IMG/VR virus record: IMGVR_UViG_3300013117_000172
Coordinates: 1-38,634 of that record
Length of the DNA: 38,634 nucleotides
Strand: one strand, 5' to 3'
Source of the DNA: a virus
Positions 19,991 to 29,723 of this stretch are shown here, piece after piece. Position 1 is the first letter of the stretch; each line of letters opens with the position of its first letter. The translations under genes and the position numbers were made by a program. The notes beneath the pieces are model-generated. The model searched no databases, was not told the origin of the DNA, and saw only the letters and a list, made by a program, of their open reading frames with translations.

Positions 19991-22876
19991 ATGAAAAAGT
20001 GGATAATTTCAGTAACTTTTGCCTGTTTAGCAATTGCATCTATTGCATTCAGTGACTACTTCCCAGATGTCATTGTAACATCTCCAAATGGTGTCTGGAC
20101 TGACACTCGTGCTTATGCAACTATTGATGATGCTATCACGGCGATAGGTGCTAATGTTCGAGATATTTATGTGGTGAGGCAAGAAACAACTACTGCATTA
20201 ATAGTCCCTGCAAATGCCAGCTTACATTTCTTCGCTGCTGGCTCCATTGCCAATTCAGGGCAACTAACTATCAATACAAAGAATGTCTTCGCAGGAGATC
20301 GGCAAATCTTTACTGGCGCAGGTGACATTGACTTCATTGATGGATCAGTTGTGCGTTCAACTTGGTTCAGTGATCTTGTTGAATCCCTCGACATGACCAA
20401 TGATGATAAGCTTACTTTAATTGTTGCTGAGGCAGATAACATAGATGCAGATGCTGCAGTTGGCAATGATGTTGTTTTGAAGTGGGAAGCGCCAGGACAG
20501 ATAATTACTGCTGATGCAACCTTTACACTCTCTAACATTAAAAATATTGAAGCTGGAGATTATCAAATCATAGCTGGTTCCGGTGACTTTGATTTCCTCG
20601 ATGGAACAGCATTAAATCTTAGTTGGGCAATTCGACTGAGGGAACTACTAATTTGGATCGAGGCTGAGACTGCAACTATTGTTGTTAAAGGGATTCATGT
20701 TGTTGAGTATACTCAATCAACTGCATCTAATGAATTTCTTCACATTTTACCTGGAGGTCGATTAGACCCTGATCCCGGAGTTGTTTTAACTTTAGCCAAT
20801 CCGCCTTTAGCTGGAAGCTACCAAATCTTTGGAGGCTCTGGGGCGGTAACTCCTCCAAGTGGTTGTGTAGTCAAATTAGCTTGGTATGCAAGTCTTGCAA
20901 AAGCTGTCACCGATATAGGAGCTGTGGATGTCAGTCTGAAAGTTGATGCTAGTGATACAATGACTGGAAATATAACAATTCCTAATACTGTATCACTAGT
21001 AGGCTCTAAAGGAAATTCAGTAGACACGACTGGATTTACTATCACTGTAAATGGAGTATGTAAAGCATCTGAGAATATGTTTACTGGCACTGGAGCAGTT
21101 ACTTTAAACGGTACTCTCATAGCTGGCGATGTACAACTGTGGGCTTCTGGAGTCACTGTAACTGGAACTGCCTTTACTTTAGTAAAACCTGTATGGTGGG
21201 GAGCTGATGATACTGGATCAGTTAATTGTTCTACCTTAATAACTGCATTGCATGCTGCAATGGTAGATGGTGGGACTATGGACTTCGGTGAAGGGACTAA
21301 GACTTATGAATTCGAGAATGTTACATTTAGTAAATCTGTCAATATGATCGGTGAAGCTACATTGAGAGCGGCAGATGGTAACAATGATAATGAACTTATT
21401 ACCTTTACTGGATCTAACATCACGATTGAAGGACTTGCCTTCGATGGAGATCAGGCTAATCAAACTACTGTAAATACTCAAGAGAAGCAGATTCTGTATC
21501 TTGGCGGAGGGTCAACAATTTTAAATATAGATATTTCTCACTGCGCTTTCACAGATAGCATAGCATCTTGTATATATGCTAGAGATGTTCAGAATGTAAA
21601 AGTTACGGAGTGTTCATTTCGTGATATTGGTAAACTGAGTCTTGTGTCAAGAGGTATTGCAATTCGTCTGGCTGAGGCAGATGACGTATTTGTATCTAAG
21701 AACTACATTGATGCTTATGGTGATTCTGGTAAAGTCGGTATTAGAATTGGTGGTCCAGATGATGCTGTTACTCCGCTTTATACTCCAAGAAATAATCGAG
21801 CAGTTATTGTCGATAACATTGTTAAAAATATACTTTATGATGACGGTGCTGGAGGGTATGGAATAGGGATATCAATAGCATCTTATGAGGAGGCAATAAT
21901 ATCTAATAATCAAGTTTATAATTCGCGAGGTAATTGTTATGATACTAATAGAACCAAGAATTGCACATTTACTGGCAATATTGCTGCTGGTAGTATAGCT
22001 AAGAATGGATACAACCCGGATTATACTCATGATGGCGATAATGAGGCAGGCGGTATTTTAACTGTATCAAGTTGTATATTTAGAGACAACGCCTTGAGGG
22101 GATTGCAAATCAGTGGGGCATGGGACGGTTCAACAACATATGCTCATTACGGTGCAACTATAGTAACGGGCTGTATATTTCAGGAGAACGGCACTGCGGG
22201 AGTTTCAGCCAGAGACACAAGCTCTTTAACTGTCTCAGGTAACTTGTTCTTAGATAATCATGATGGAGCCAGCAGCGTTCAACTTTATATAACTTCAGCA
22301 GATGACGGCACTCACTATGTTGGTGATGTGACAGTTACAGGAAATACTTTCAAAGATACTCGGGGAGCGGTTAATGCTACTGATTATCATATTTGGTTTA
22401 CTAAATATACTAATGCAGGATATGGCGCTGATGATGACAAGATGGTTTGTTTTAATCCTGTTATTGGCTCTAATACGTTTTCTGGTCATCTTGTATCACC
22501 ACTATATTCAGATGCTAGTAGTAATGTTCCAGTTGGGACACCGAAGTTTGGTTATGCAAGAGTACTTAATAATCATGGTACAGCGCAAAGTATAACTAAT
22601 GGAGTTGGACAGAAAGCTACTTCTTGGGACTCTTGTGAGTTTGATACTACTGGAGGGGCAATAGGAATATCTTTAGGCTTAGGAAACTATATAGGCCAGA
22701 GAAAGTTTTTCGTTATGACTACTGACGGTGGTTCAGATGTTACTTTAACTGTTACCCATCATGAGACATCAACTCCTGAAGTTTTTCACTTTCGTGATGC
22801 ATTAGATCATCTTATTCTTGAATGGCAAGGGGATGTATGGATTACAATAAAGAATAATGGAGTAGAACTTGTTTAA
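19991..22876 (+). CDS. tailspike-like right-handed beta-helix protein with signal peptide
   Basis: A 961-residue protein. Residues 1-21 form a Sec signal peptide (MKKWIISVTFACLAIASIAF). The N-terminal third contains about four copies of a module ending AGDxQIFxGxGDxDFxDG...W, at about residues 100, 190, 280 and 380. A pectate-lyase-like beta-helix covers about 400-800, with many short strands such as ITIEGLAFDGDQ and VKVTECSFRD. A C-terminal beta domain follows (KFFVMTTDGGSDVTLTVTHH). Such proteins usually bind and cleave surface polysaccharide. The ATG at 19991 follows TTGGAG. A signal peptide on a virion spike is unusual, so it may be exported from the cell. Confidence 0.83.
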   Translation: MKKWIISVTFACLAIASIAFSDYFPDVIVTSPNGVWTDTRAYATIDDAITAIGANVRDIYVVRQETTTALIVPANASLHFFAAGSIANSGQLTINTKNVFAGDRQIFTGAGDIDFIDGSVVRSTWFSDLVESLDMTNDDKLTLIVAEADNIDADAAVGNDVVLKWEAPGQIITADATFTLSNIKNIEAGDYQIIAGSGDFDFLDGTALNLSWAIRLRELLIWIEAETATIVVKGIHVVEYTQSTASNEFLHILPGGRLDPDPGVVLTLANPPLAGSYQIFGGSGAVTPPSGCVVKLAWYASLAKAVTDIGAVDVSLKVDASDTMTGNITIPNTVSLVGSKGNSVDTTGFTITVNGVCKASENMFTGTGAVTLNGTLIAGDVQLWASGVTVTGTAFTLVKPVWWGADDTGSVNCSTLITALHAAMVDGGTMDFGEGTKTYEFENVTFSKSVNMIGEATLRAADGNNDNELITFTGSNITIEGLAFDGDQANQTTVNTQEKQILYLGGGSTILNIDISHCAFTDSIASCIYARDVQNVKVTECSFRDIGKLSLVSRGIAIRLAEADDVFVSKNYIDAYGDSGKVGIRIGGPDDAVTPLYTPRNNRAVIVDNIVKNILYDDGAGGYGIGISIASYEEAIISNNQVYNSRGNCYDTNRTKNCTFTGNIAAGSIAKNGYNPDYTHDGDNEAGGILTVSSCIFRDNALRGLQISGAWDGSTTYAHYGATIVTGCIFQENGTAGVSARDTSSLTVSGNLFLDNHDGASSVQLYITSADDGTHYVGDVTVTGNTFKDTRGAVNATDYHIWFTKYTNAGYGADDDKMVCFNPVIGSNTFSGHLVSPLYSDASSNVPVGTPKFGYARVLNNHGTAQSITNGVGQKATSWDSCEFDTTGGAIGISLGLGNYIGQRKFFVMTTDGGSDVTLTVTHHETSTPEVFHFRDALDHLILEWQGDVWITIKNNGVELV

Positions 22877-22893
22877 ATTAAAGGAGCCAATCA

Positions 22894-23352
22894 ATGAAAT
22901 CAATTAAAGAATTAGCCTGTCTATTAGTTACACTTGCTATTATATTATCTGTAACTCTTCCATGTAATGCAGACACAAAAGGCAACATTACACTTTTAAA
23001 AATCTTTGATGCAGAAACAATTGTAGCAAGTGATTCTGCAACTTCAGATGCAATCAGAGCCTATTGGTACAAGATGAAAGGTTACGCTTCTGTATACTTG
23101 GAACTCACTGGGAGTGGCACAGCGAAGATTGAAGTCTTAATCTCACAGGATCGTGGTATTACTTATTTAGAACCTTCTGCACTTTCTGATGTGGCTACTG
23201 GACACACAGTTGCTAGTGGCCCTGGAAGTGATGGTAAGGATACTTATATCATTGATTTTGAAGGGATAGTTCCACATCAGTTTAAAGTAAAGATTACTGA
23301 AACTGGTGGAGCGAATTCTGTTACAGTGACTGCATGGTTATGCTTTCAATAG
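22894..23352 (+). CDS. secreted small beta-sandwich protein
   Basis: A 152-residue protein. Residues 1-27 form a signal peptide (MKSIKELACLLVTLAIILSV, cleavage near CNADT or NAD). The mature part is beta-rich (YASVYLELTGSGTAKIEVLI and FKVKITETGGANSVTVTAWL), like the small sandwich modules attached to phage fibres. AAAGGAG lies 8 bases before the ATG. It lies between two spike-like genes that also carry signal peptides. A weak half-copy of the palindrome (TTGTTTAAATT) precedes it. Confidence 0.72.
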   Translation: MKSIKELACLLVTLAIILSVTLPCNADTKGNITLLKIFDAETIVASDSATSDAIRAYWYKMKGYASVYLELTGSGTAKIEVLISQDRGITYLEPSALSDVATGHTVASGPGSDGKDTYIIDFEGIVPHQFKVKITETGGANSVTVTAWLCFQ

Positions 23353-23375
23353 ATTATTCAAAATTTGAACAATCT
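23351..23375 (+). promoter_or_regulatory. 25-bp palindrome, site 9
   Basis: A very good copy starting at the stop of the previous gene and followed, after 8 bases, by the GGGAGA of the second spike gene. It is the first copy in the rightward operon. Confidence 0.86.
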
Positions 23376-23393
23376 ATTTAATTGGGAGACTCA

Positions 23394-25481
23394 ATGAGAT
23401 TTATAATATCTTTATTATTACTGTTTATGACTTCATCTTCAGTATTTGGAGCCTGGAACCGTATCTTTGTGGAAGATTTTTGTCCTGAAAGTGGAAGAGG
23501 TCCTTACGCAGCGAAGGGCTATTTGGAGAATTGGACTGAGGCCGTAAGTGGTGGAGCTGTCTTAGATCCGAATTACGCTGTGTCAGGCCTGACCAATCCC
23601 CCTGACGATTGGGGAGATGAATGTTTGAGAATGTATAATCCTGACTCTGGCACTGACCTTTGTGATATCTACACTACTGTTGGTGACCAAGCTATTGTAT
23701 ATATCAGGGACGAGATCTACATAAAATCTGAAGGGTTAGAGAATGGAGAAAATACTATTCTTCAATGGGCGGAGACTTCTGGAGCAGCAGAGGTGTGGGA
23801 ATTGCGCTTGGAGCAAGCTGGCGGTAATTTAAGATTACACATTAAGGTTATTAGAGGTGATCTAGGCGCACTTAGATACAGTTCTGGTGATTATGCCGAT
23901 TTGCAACTAAACACTCAATATAGAATTGAAGTTTATTATAATGAAACTTCTGATGTATGGGCATGGCGAGTTAATGGGGTTGATCAAGACAATGGAACTG
24001 GAACATTATCAGGACCGCAACCCCCAAAAGTATTTAATTCTATTTATTTGGATAATGATTATTCACCTTCGGGAGATCCTTCAATAGAATTATTCCGAGA
24101 CAATTTTGCTGTTGATACGTCTGATTGGTGTGACGCTCGTGAAGGTTTGACCTTCTATGTTGACAATGAGCATGGAGGCAGTAATGCAGGAACACAAGCA
24201 AATCCCTTTAAATCGATAGCTGATTTAGATGCAAGTACTGATCTTGTATGGGAGACATATCCACACACTGTCTACATAAAAGCTACAAACACGCCGTATA
24301 GAGAATCTCTTGATGGTAGTGACGACTACTGGCATCAAACAATTTACTGTGACTGGACAGGTTCCGGTACAGTTAGGGGAAATGGCAAGGCCAAGTTTTA
24401 CGGTAGTGAAGCTGTGAGCACGTGGTCTGTTTATAACGGGAACACTTATCAAGCTACACATGCTGAGTCAGGGTCGTCTCCTTTGAAAACTGCCGCGTTG
24501 GGAGATGTTGGTTGCTGGTATCTAAAATCAGGGACTGTAACCCCCTTGACCTTAGTTGTGGATAAGGACAGTTGCGGAAGCAATCAATATTTCCATGATA
24601 ATGTTGGCGACATACTTTATGTGAATGTTGGGGAAGATCCTGATCTTGGTCAGATTGAAGCGATGGATAGACATAGTGCTATGGAAATATATGGTCAGGA
24701 AAGTGTTTACAGCGCGACCTTTCAATTTGCAGACTATGGTAATGCAAATGGTAATTGTAGCGAATGGCATATAGAAAACTGTGATTTTATCTGGAACTCT
24801 GAGCATGGATTTTCAACAGGTGGCAGGGAAAATGACTATGATAGCGCAGATTGGCTGTTGACTAAATGCCGTATGTCTAACAATGGAGAAAACGGGATTT
24901 ATTATGGAGGTGGTTTAAATCTAGATGAGATTCAAGGAGTAATACAGCTTTGTCAAATTGATAATAATGGAGATGATGGGATTCATCTTTATGCTGGTAT
25001 GTTGGACGCAGGTGACAATTTTATTAAGCTTTACAATAATACCATATATGGCAATGGTGACGAAGGTGTCTATGCGCTTAATGGAGGTGCTGGAGCAGAT
25101 CAGAAGATGAAGGTAATCTGTAAAAATACAATATCTCAAGACAACACTGGCCATGAATTTGAGGGAAATAATCACGCTAACGTAGAAATTACCGCAGATT
25201 ATAACTGTGTTGGTGGCGGGACTTATGATGGTGTGAAATGGACAGCAGGTGCAAATGATGTAGCTAGTGACTCACTACTTGCTGAAGATTTTACTTTATC
25301 ATCTGGTTCTCCTTGTGTTGACAGTGGAACTGATGTTGGGCTAACAGAAGACTATAATGGCATCACACTTCCGCAAGGTGAAGGATATGACATTGGAATG
25401 TTTGAGTATATGATATCTGATGGATGGGGTAAAGGTATGTTAGATGACTTTATGTGGTCTGATACTATCTGGGGAAGATAA
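23394..25481 (+). CDS. second spike-like protein: lectin-like plus beta-helix, with signal peptide
   Basis: A 695-residue protein. Residues 1-19 form a signal peptide (MRFIISLLLLFMTSSSVFG). Residues about 25-240 look like a concanavalin/LamG-type jelly roll (for example TILQWAETSGAAEVWELRLE and TQYRIEVYYNE). From about 245, a right-handed beta-helix begins with TFYVDNEHGGSNAGTQANPF, the usual parallel-beta-helix entry, and ends with GYDIGMFEY. It is probably a carbohydrate-binding or depolymerising spike. The ATG at 23394 is chosen for the signal peptide and GGGAGA; an in-frame TTG four codons earlier would include the ribosome binding site. Confidence 0.8.
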   Translation: MRFIISLLLLFMTSSSVFGAWNRIFVEDFCPESGRGPYAAKGYLENWTEAVSGGAVLDPNYAVSGLTNPPDDWGDECLRMYNPDSGTDLCDIYTTVGDQAIVYIRDEIYIKSEGLENGENTILQWAETSGAAEVWELRLEQAGGNLRLHIKVIRGDLGALRYSSGDYADLQLNTQYRIEVYYNETSDVWAWRVNGVDQDNGTGTLSGPQPPKVFNSIYLDNDYSPSGDPSIELFRDNFAVDTSDWCDAREGLTFYVDNEHGGSNAGTQANPFKSIADLDASTDLVWETYPHTVYIKATNTPYRESLDGSDDYWHQTIYCDWTGSGTVRGNGKAKFYGSEAVSTWSVYNGNTYQATHAESGSSPLKTAALGDVGCWYLKSGTVTPLTLVVDKDSCGSNQYFHDNVGDILYVNVGEDPDLGQIEAMDRHSAMEIYGQESVYSATFQFADYGNANGNCSEWHIENCDFIWNSEHGFSTGGRENDYDSADWLLTKCRMSNNGENGIYYGGGLNLDEIQGVIQLCQIDNNGDDGIHLYAGMLDAGDNFIKLYNNTIYGNGDEGVYALNGGAGADQKMKVICKNTISQDNTGHEFEGNNHANVEITADYNCVGGGTYDGVKWTAGANDVASDSLLAEDFTLSSGSPCVDSGTDVGLTEDYNGITLPQGEGYDIGMFEYMISDGWGKGMLDDFMWSDTIWGR

Positions 25482-25485
25482 TTAA

Positions 25486-27030
25486 ATGAGCGATGTCGAT
25501 ACAGAAACTCAGGGTATATTAACAGCTTGTTCTGTCAGCACTAGAGCGACTGCTTTAACATTCTTCCCTGAACGTTTCTACATGCCATTTTCTGAGGAAG
25601 TCCATGGAAGGATATTTGATCTAATTGATGGACCTGCTCAGAAAGTAGCTATCGCTGCACCTCGTGGATGGGGAAAGACTTCGGTTGTAGCACTTGCCTA
25701 TATGGCTAGATGGATTCTCTTCAATCACACTGGATTCATCTGCTATATCAATAAGAGTCATGAAGCAGCTGCATTACAGACTGAGAATCTTAGACGTGAG
25801 CTTGTAACAAATCGAGACATCAGACACTTCTTTGGGAACTTCAAAGCACGTGATGTTAACAGATCTGAATTTGACGAGGTGTTTAGTAAAAAGGCCTGGG
25901 TCGCTTACAATACATTAGTCTGGCCTCGTGGCGCCGGACAGCAAGTTCGAGGTGTGTTGTTTAAGAATGACCGCCCAGGACTGATTGTAATAGATGACCT
26001 TGAAGACCCTGAAAAGATTAAGAATGATACTATTAGAGCAGGATGGTACGAGTGGCTTTATGCTGACGTTATTAAAGCTGTCCCTCGGCTCCATAAGAAT
26101 TGGAAAATTGTCTACATTGACACTTTAAAACATGAAGATTCAGTACTTCAAAAACTACTCGATTCACCTGAGTGGGAAAGTGTGAGACTCGAAGCTTGTG
26201 ATGATGACTTTAAATCTACAGCTCCTGAATTTATGTCTGATGAAGATGTTGAGAAGGAATGGCAAGAGCATGTTGACGCTGGGCAGACTGATGTCTTCTT
26301 TCGTGAGTTGAGGAATCTTCCTATTTCAACTAAGGATTCAGCTTTCAGACAGGAATACTTTCATTACTACAACTTACCTCCAGAACGCCATGGGAGTGAG
26401 AATGATCTTAAAAAACTTGATGTGGAAGTTCAGCAAGACAGGAACATTGAATCAGTTGTCTTACTCGATCCTGCGAAAACCGTAAAGGTTCACAGTGCTG
26501 AGTCTGCAATCATAGGAATTGGGATTGACTTATCTTCCGCTCGACTATACATTAGAGATGTAATATCTGAGAAAATGTATCCTGACGAAATCTACGATGC
26601 CTTATTTGGCATGGGACAGATGTTAGGAGCGAAAGTGTTAGGGATTGAAGAGACTTCGTTAAATGAGTTTATTAAACAACCTATTAAAAATGAGATGTTT
26701 CGCAGAGGATCATTCTTTGAACTCGTATGGCTAAATGCTCGTGGTGGAATGAAGAAGGAACTCCGTGTTAAGGAACTTGTTCCTTACTATCGAGGCGGCT
26801 ATATGTATCATAATGCTTCCTGTGCTGGAGTTAAGAAATTAGAACAGCAATTACTAATGTTTCCTCGTTCAAAGCTTTGGGACTTAATGGATTGTCTGGC
26901 TTACATAATTGAAATGCTTGAACTCGGAGAACGATACTTCAGTCCAAAAGATAATCCTGAAGATATTGAATCTGAATATAAAGAACTTGACTATGATGAA
27001 CCTATTGAAAACTGGAGAGTTGCCATATGA
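25486..27030 (+). CDS. terL: terminase large subunit
   Basis: A 514-residue packaging motor protein. Walker A is APRGWGKTS near residues 58-66, the Walker B strand is LIVIDDLED near 165-173, and a coupling region follows (KIVYIDTLKH). The C-terminal nuclease half starts VVLLDPAKTV near 326 with the first metal-binding Asp, then has LGIEETSLNEF and a final LWDLMDCLAYI with further acidic residues. It cuts concatemers and pumps DNA into the prohead through the portal. It starts 5 bases after the spike gene stop and overlaps the next gene by 4 bases. Confidence 0.93.
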   Translation: MSDVDTETQGILTACSVSTRATALTFFPERFYMPFSEEVHGRIFDLIDGPAQKVAIAAPRGWGKTSVVALAYMARWILFNHTGFICYINKSHEAAALQTENLRRELVTNRDIRHFFGNFKARDVNRSEFDEVFSKKAWVAYNTLVWPRGAGQQVRGVLFKNDRPGLIVIDDLEDPEKIKNDTIRAGWYEWLYADVIKAVPRLHKNWKIVYIDTLKHEDSVLQKLLDSPEWESVRLEACDDDFKSTAPEFMSDEDVEKEWQEHVDAGQTDVFFRELRNLPISTKDSAFRQEYFHYYNLPPERHGSENDLKKLDVEVQQDRNIESVVLLDPAKTVKVHSAESAIIGIGIDLSSARLYIRDVISEKMYPDEIYDALFGMGQMLGAKVLGIEETSLNEFIKQPIKNEMFRRGSFFELVWLNARGGMKKELRVKELVPYYRGGYMYHNASCAGVKKLEQQLLMFPRSKLWDLMDCLAYIIEMLELGERYFSPKDNPEDIESEYKELDYDEPIENWRVAI

Positions 27031-27443
27031 CTGAGCAATGCACTGAAGAGAAGAGATTGGAGAGTATCGAAAAGGATATAGCTGGACATCGGTTAAGTCT
27101 CTATGGGTCTGAAGGTAGGACTGGAGTTGTAGCTTGTCAAAAAACGAAGATGGACAGAACAGCCTTCTGGAAGATTCTTTCAGTTATCGCTATACCTTTA
27201 CTGGCTGCAATGGCTATCCTATATGGAATATCATTAAGCAATGCCAGTGAAAAAGAAGTGGCAAGAATTGACAAGAGTGTTGCAGTTATTACTGAGAAAG
27301 TTGATGAGTTGAAAAGCACTGTTCAAAAGCATATTGAGAAGTCAGATGAAATAATTAATGAGTTGCAAGAACATACTGCAAAGAGGATGGATCAGTTGCA
27401 GGAGGTCTTGACACAACATCTTATAGAAACTGGGCCTAATTGA
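27027..27443 (+). CDS. membrane-anchored coiled-coil protein
   Basis: A 138-residue protein. A short cytoplasmic part comes before one membrane span (residues about 46-68, FWKILSVIAIPLLAAMAILY), followed by a long coiled coil (KEVARIDKSVAVITEKVDEL and later). This is the topology of XhlA-like holin partners or inner-membrane spanins. It lies between terminase and portal, far from the endolysin, so the function is open. The start overlaps the terminase stop (ATGA) and a 25-bp palindrome begins at its stop codon. Confidence 0.7.
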   Translation: MTEQCTEEKRLESIEKDIAGHRLSLYGSEGRTGVVACQKTKMDRTAFWKILSVIAIPLLAAMAILYGISLSNASEKEVARIDKSVAVITEKVDELKSTVQKHIEKSDEIINELQEHTAKRMDQLQEVLTQHLIETGPN

Positions 27444-27467
27444 GATCGTTTAAATTTTGGACAAACT
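27443..27467 (+). promoter_or_regulatory. 25-bp palindrome, site 10
   Basis: It begins at the last base of the membrane coiled-coil gene stop and is followed within 4 bases by the GAGGTAG of the portal gene. Confidence 0.84.
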
Positions 27468-27480
27468 TTTGAGGTAGCTA

Positions 27481-29430
27481 ATGCCATACATAGTCAAAGG
27501 AGAACCGTCATACTGGAAAGATGATATTTATAGGAGAGAGAACTTTGACTATGAATATCCTCTTGGTCTCGATCTAAAGCCTGGAAGTGATTTTCACAAC
27601 AGTCTCAGAAGCAAAATTTGGCATCGGGCTAACGAAGCAAGACATGAGATTCAGAAGAGGTTTTCTTCTTGGAGAGAGATAGATAGAACCTTGACAACTT
27701 ACATTCCATTAAAAGATAAGGAAGAAAGTCTTAAGAAAAAAGATCCTTCAAAACCAGTCTCAATTGTATTTCCTTATACTTACTCAATGTTGGAAGCGTT
27801 GTTGACTTACTTAACAATGGCATTTTTTCAAGACCCTATGTTCAAATATGAAGGTGTGGAGGATGATGATACAATAGGTGCAATGCTGATGGAGTTAGTA
27901 ATCAAAATGCATTGTATTAAGAATAAAGTCCCATTAAGAGTTCACACTGCTCTCCGTGATGGTCTTGCATATGGAATAGGTGTTGGACTTCCTGGATGGA
28001 ATACTGTCTATGGTCGTAGGCCTGTTAGAACTGAGGTTACTACTCAATCAGAACTCGGTAGTCAAACTCATAACGGAGTAGAATGGGTTGAAGACTTACT
28101 CTTTGAAGGTAATGATTTAAGCAATATTGATCCTTACATGTGGCTTCCTGATCCCAGTGTTTCGAGTGTAGATGTACAAGATGGTGAGTTTGTTGGGTGG
28201 GTTGATAGGGATAACTACATGAATATGATGAGTGAGGAAAGTCAAACTCACTCAAACCTATTCAATGTCAAATACTTAAGATTCAGAAAGGACAAAAGAT
28301 CTACATTAGCACTTGATCAGAGTGACCGTGACAAAAGACATGGTGGTTCTAGTGAACTGCATCGCAGTATGACAAATACTACAAATCCTGTTGATAGGAT
28401 CAGAATGTATGTCAACTTGATTCCAAAAGAATGGAAATTATCTGACAGCGAATACCCAGAGAAATGGTACTTTGAACTTGCTGCTGATGATGTGATTGTA
28501 GCTGCTGAGCGAGCAGATCACAATCATGGGATGTATCCTATTAGTGTCTTATCTCCAGAATTTGATGGATACTCAGCTACACCTATTGGCCGTTTAGAGA
28601 TATTGTTCGGCTTACAGCACACATTAGATTTCCTCTTCAATTCTCATGTGGCTAATATAAGAAAAACTCTGAACGATATGCTAGTCGTTGACCCTTATCT
28701 CGTTAACATTAACGATTTAAAAGATCCCCAACCTGGAAAACTAATTCGCTTGCGTCGCCCTGCATGGGGACGTGGAGTTGATAAAGTTGTCCAACAGCTT
28801 CAAATACAGGACATTACAAGAGGAAACATCGCTGACAGTGCTTACATTACACAGTGGATGGATCGAATCTCTGGTGCTGATCAATCTATGCAAGGCGCTT
28901 TGAGAATGGCTGGACCTGAGAGATTAACAAGATCAGAATTTCAAGGTACTCGTGGAAGCGCTATCAGCCGACTTCAACGTGTTGCTATGTTAATCGGTAT
29001 GCAGTTCATGCAAGACACTGGTACCTTGTTCGCTGCCCATACACAACAGTATATGTCTAAGGAAACTTATGTTAAAATAGTTGGAAGACACACTGAACAG
29101 TTAAAGAAGATGTTTCAAAAAGATCGTGTTCCTGTAGACCCATTTGCACTTGCGATTAACTATGATTTGATTGTGAGAGATGGTTCAATTCCTGGAGGAA
29201 ATTTTTCTGAGGCCTGGCTTGATATGTTCAAGACGATTGGAACAACCCCTGAACTGATGCAGAAATTTGATGTGACTAGAATCTTCATGTACATAGCTCA
29301 GCAACTAGGTGCTAACAATGTTGAAGATTTCAGACGGAATGTTAACCAAGTTCAGGGCCAAGTACTTCCTGATGAAGAAGTGCTTAGAGAAGAGGAAAAA
29401 GGAAACTTGATACCTTTAGGAGTTGATTGA
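27481..29430 (+). CDS. portal-like protein
   Basis: A 649-residue protein with the layout of large podovirus-type portals. The N-terminus has SKIWHRANEARHEIQKRFSS, then SIVFPYTYSMLEALLTYLTM. The middle has RMYVNLIPKEWKL and a HNHGMYPISVLSPEFDG strand set. A long helical segment follows with LEILFGLQHTLDFLFNSHVA and a C-terminal helical region (EEVLREEEKGN). It forms the dodecameric DNA gate of the head. GAGGTAG precedes the ATG and a palindrome precedes that. Location right after the terminase supports the call. Confidence 0.83.
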   Translation: MPYIVKGEPSYWKDDIYRRENFDYEYPLGLDLKPGSDFHNSLRSKIWHRANEARHEIQKRFSSWREIDRTLTTYIPLKDKEESLKKKDPSKPVSIVFPYTYSMLEALLTYLTMAFFQDPMFKYEGVEDDDTIGAMLMELVIKMHCIKNKVPLRVHTALRDGLAYGIGVGLPGWNTVYGRRPVRTEVTTQSELGSQTHNGVEWVEDLLFEGNDLSNIDPYMWLPDPSVSSVDVQDGEFVGWVDRDNYMNMMSEESQTHSNLFNVKYLRFRKDKRSTLALDQSDRDKRHGGSSELHRSMTNTTNPVDRIRMYVNLIPKEWKLSDSEYPEKWYFELAADDVIVAAERADHNHGMYPISVLSPEFDGYSATPIGRLEILFGLQHTLDFLFNSHVANIRKTLNDMLVVDPYLVNINDLKDPQPGKLIRLRRPAWGRGVDKVVQQLQIQDITRGNIADSAYITQWMDRISGADQSMQGALRMAGPERLTRSEFQGTRGSAISRLQRVAMLIGMQFMQDTGTLFAAHTQQYMSKETYVKIVGRHTEQLKKMFQKDRVPVDPFALAINYDLIVRDGSIPGGNFSEAWLDMFKTIGTTPELMQKFDVTRIFMYIAQQLGANNVEDFRRNVNQVQGQVLPDEEVLREEEKGNLIPLGVD

Positions 29431-29723
29431 TGAAAGAGCAAGTTAATGCAACTAGGGATCAGATAGAGAATTTTAAATCTTCTGTCCTTTGGCATGATAT
29501 TGTTGAAGAGCTTGAGGCATGGAAGGAAGGATTCAGCATGGAGCTTGACTCTGTAGTTGATGATGCTACAGATAATAACCCTAGCACTGCATCAGTCTTA
29601 ATGCATATTGGAGATTTAAATGGGAGGAAGAAAGCTGTAAATTATATGTTAGGAATCCCTGACTTATTTCTATCTATATTGGAGGATAAAAAAGATGACA
29701 CTAGACGTAAGCGAACCGACTGA
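29430..29723 (+). CDS. 97-residue head-module hypothetical protein
   Basis: A helical protein starting MKEQVNATRDQIENFKSSVL, with a loop of Asp/Asn/Ser (VVDDATDNNPSTASV) and an end GIPDLFLSILEDKKDD. The ATG at 29430 overlaps the portal stop as TGATG with AGGAG before it. Similar short proteins often follow portals in this phage type, without known function. Confidence 0.68.
   Translation: MKEQVNATRDQIENFKSSVLWHDIVEELEAWKEGFSMELDSVVDDATDNNPSTASVLMHIGDLNGRKKAVNYMLGIPDLFLSILEDKKDDTRRKRTD

Noticed and set aside
22868-22878. TTGTTTAAATT half-site before the gene at 22894
   Set aside because: One arm only; too short to call in an A/T-rich gap.
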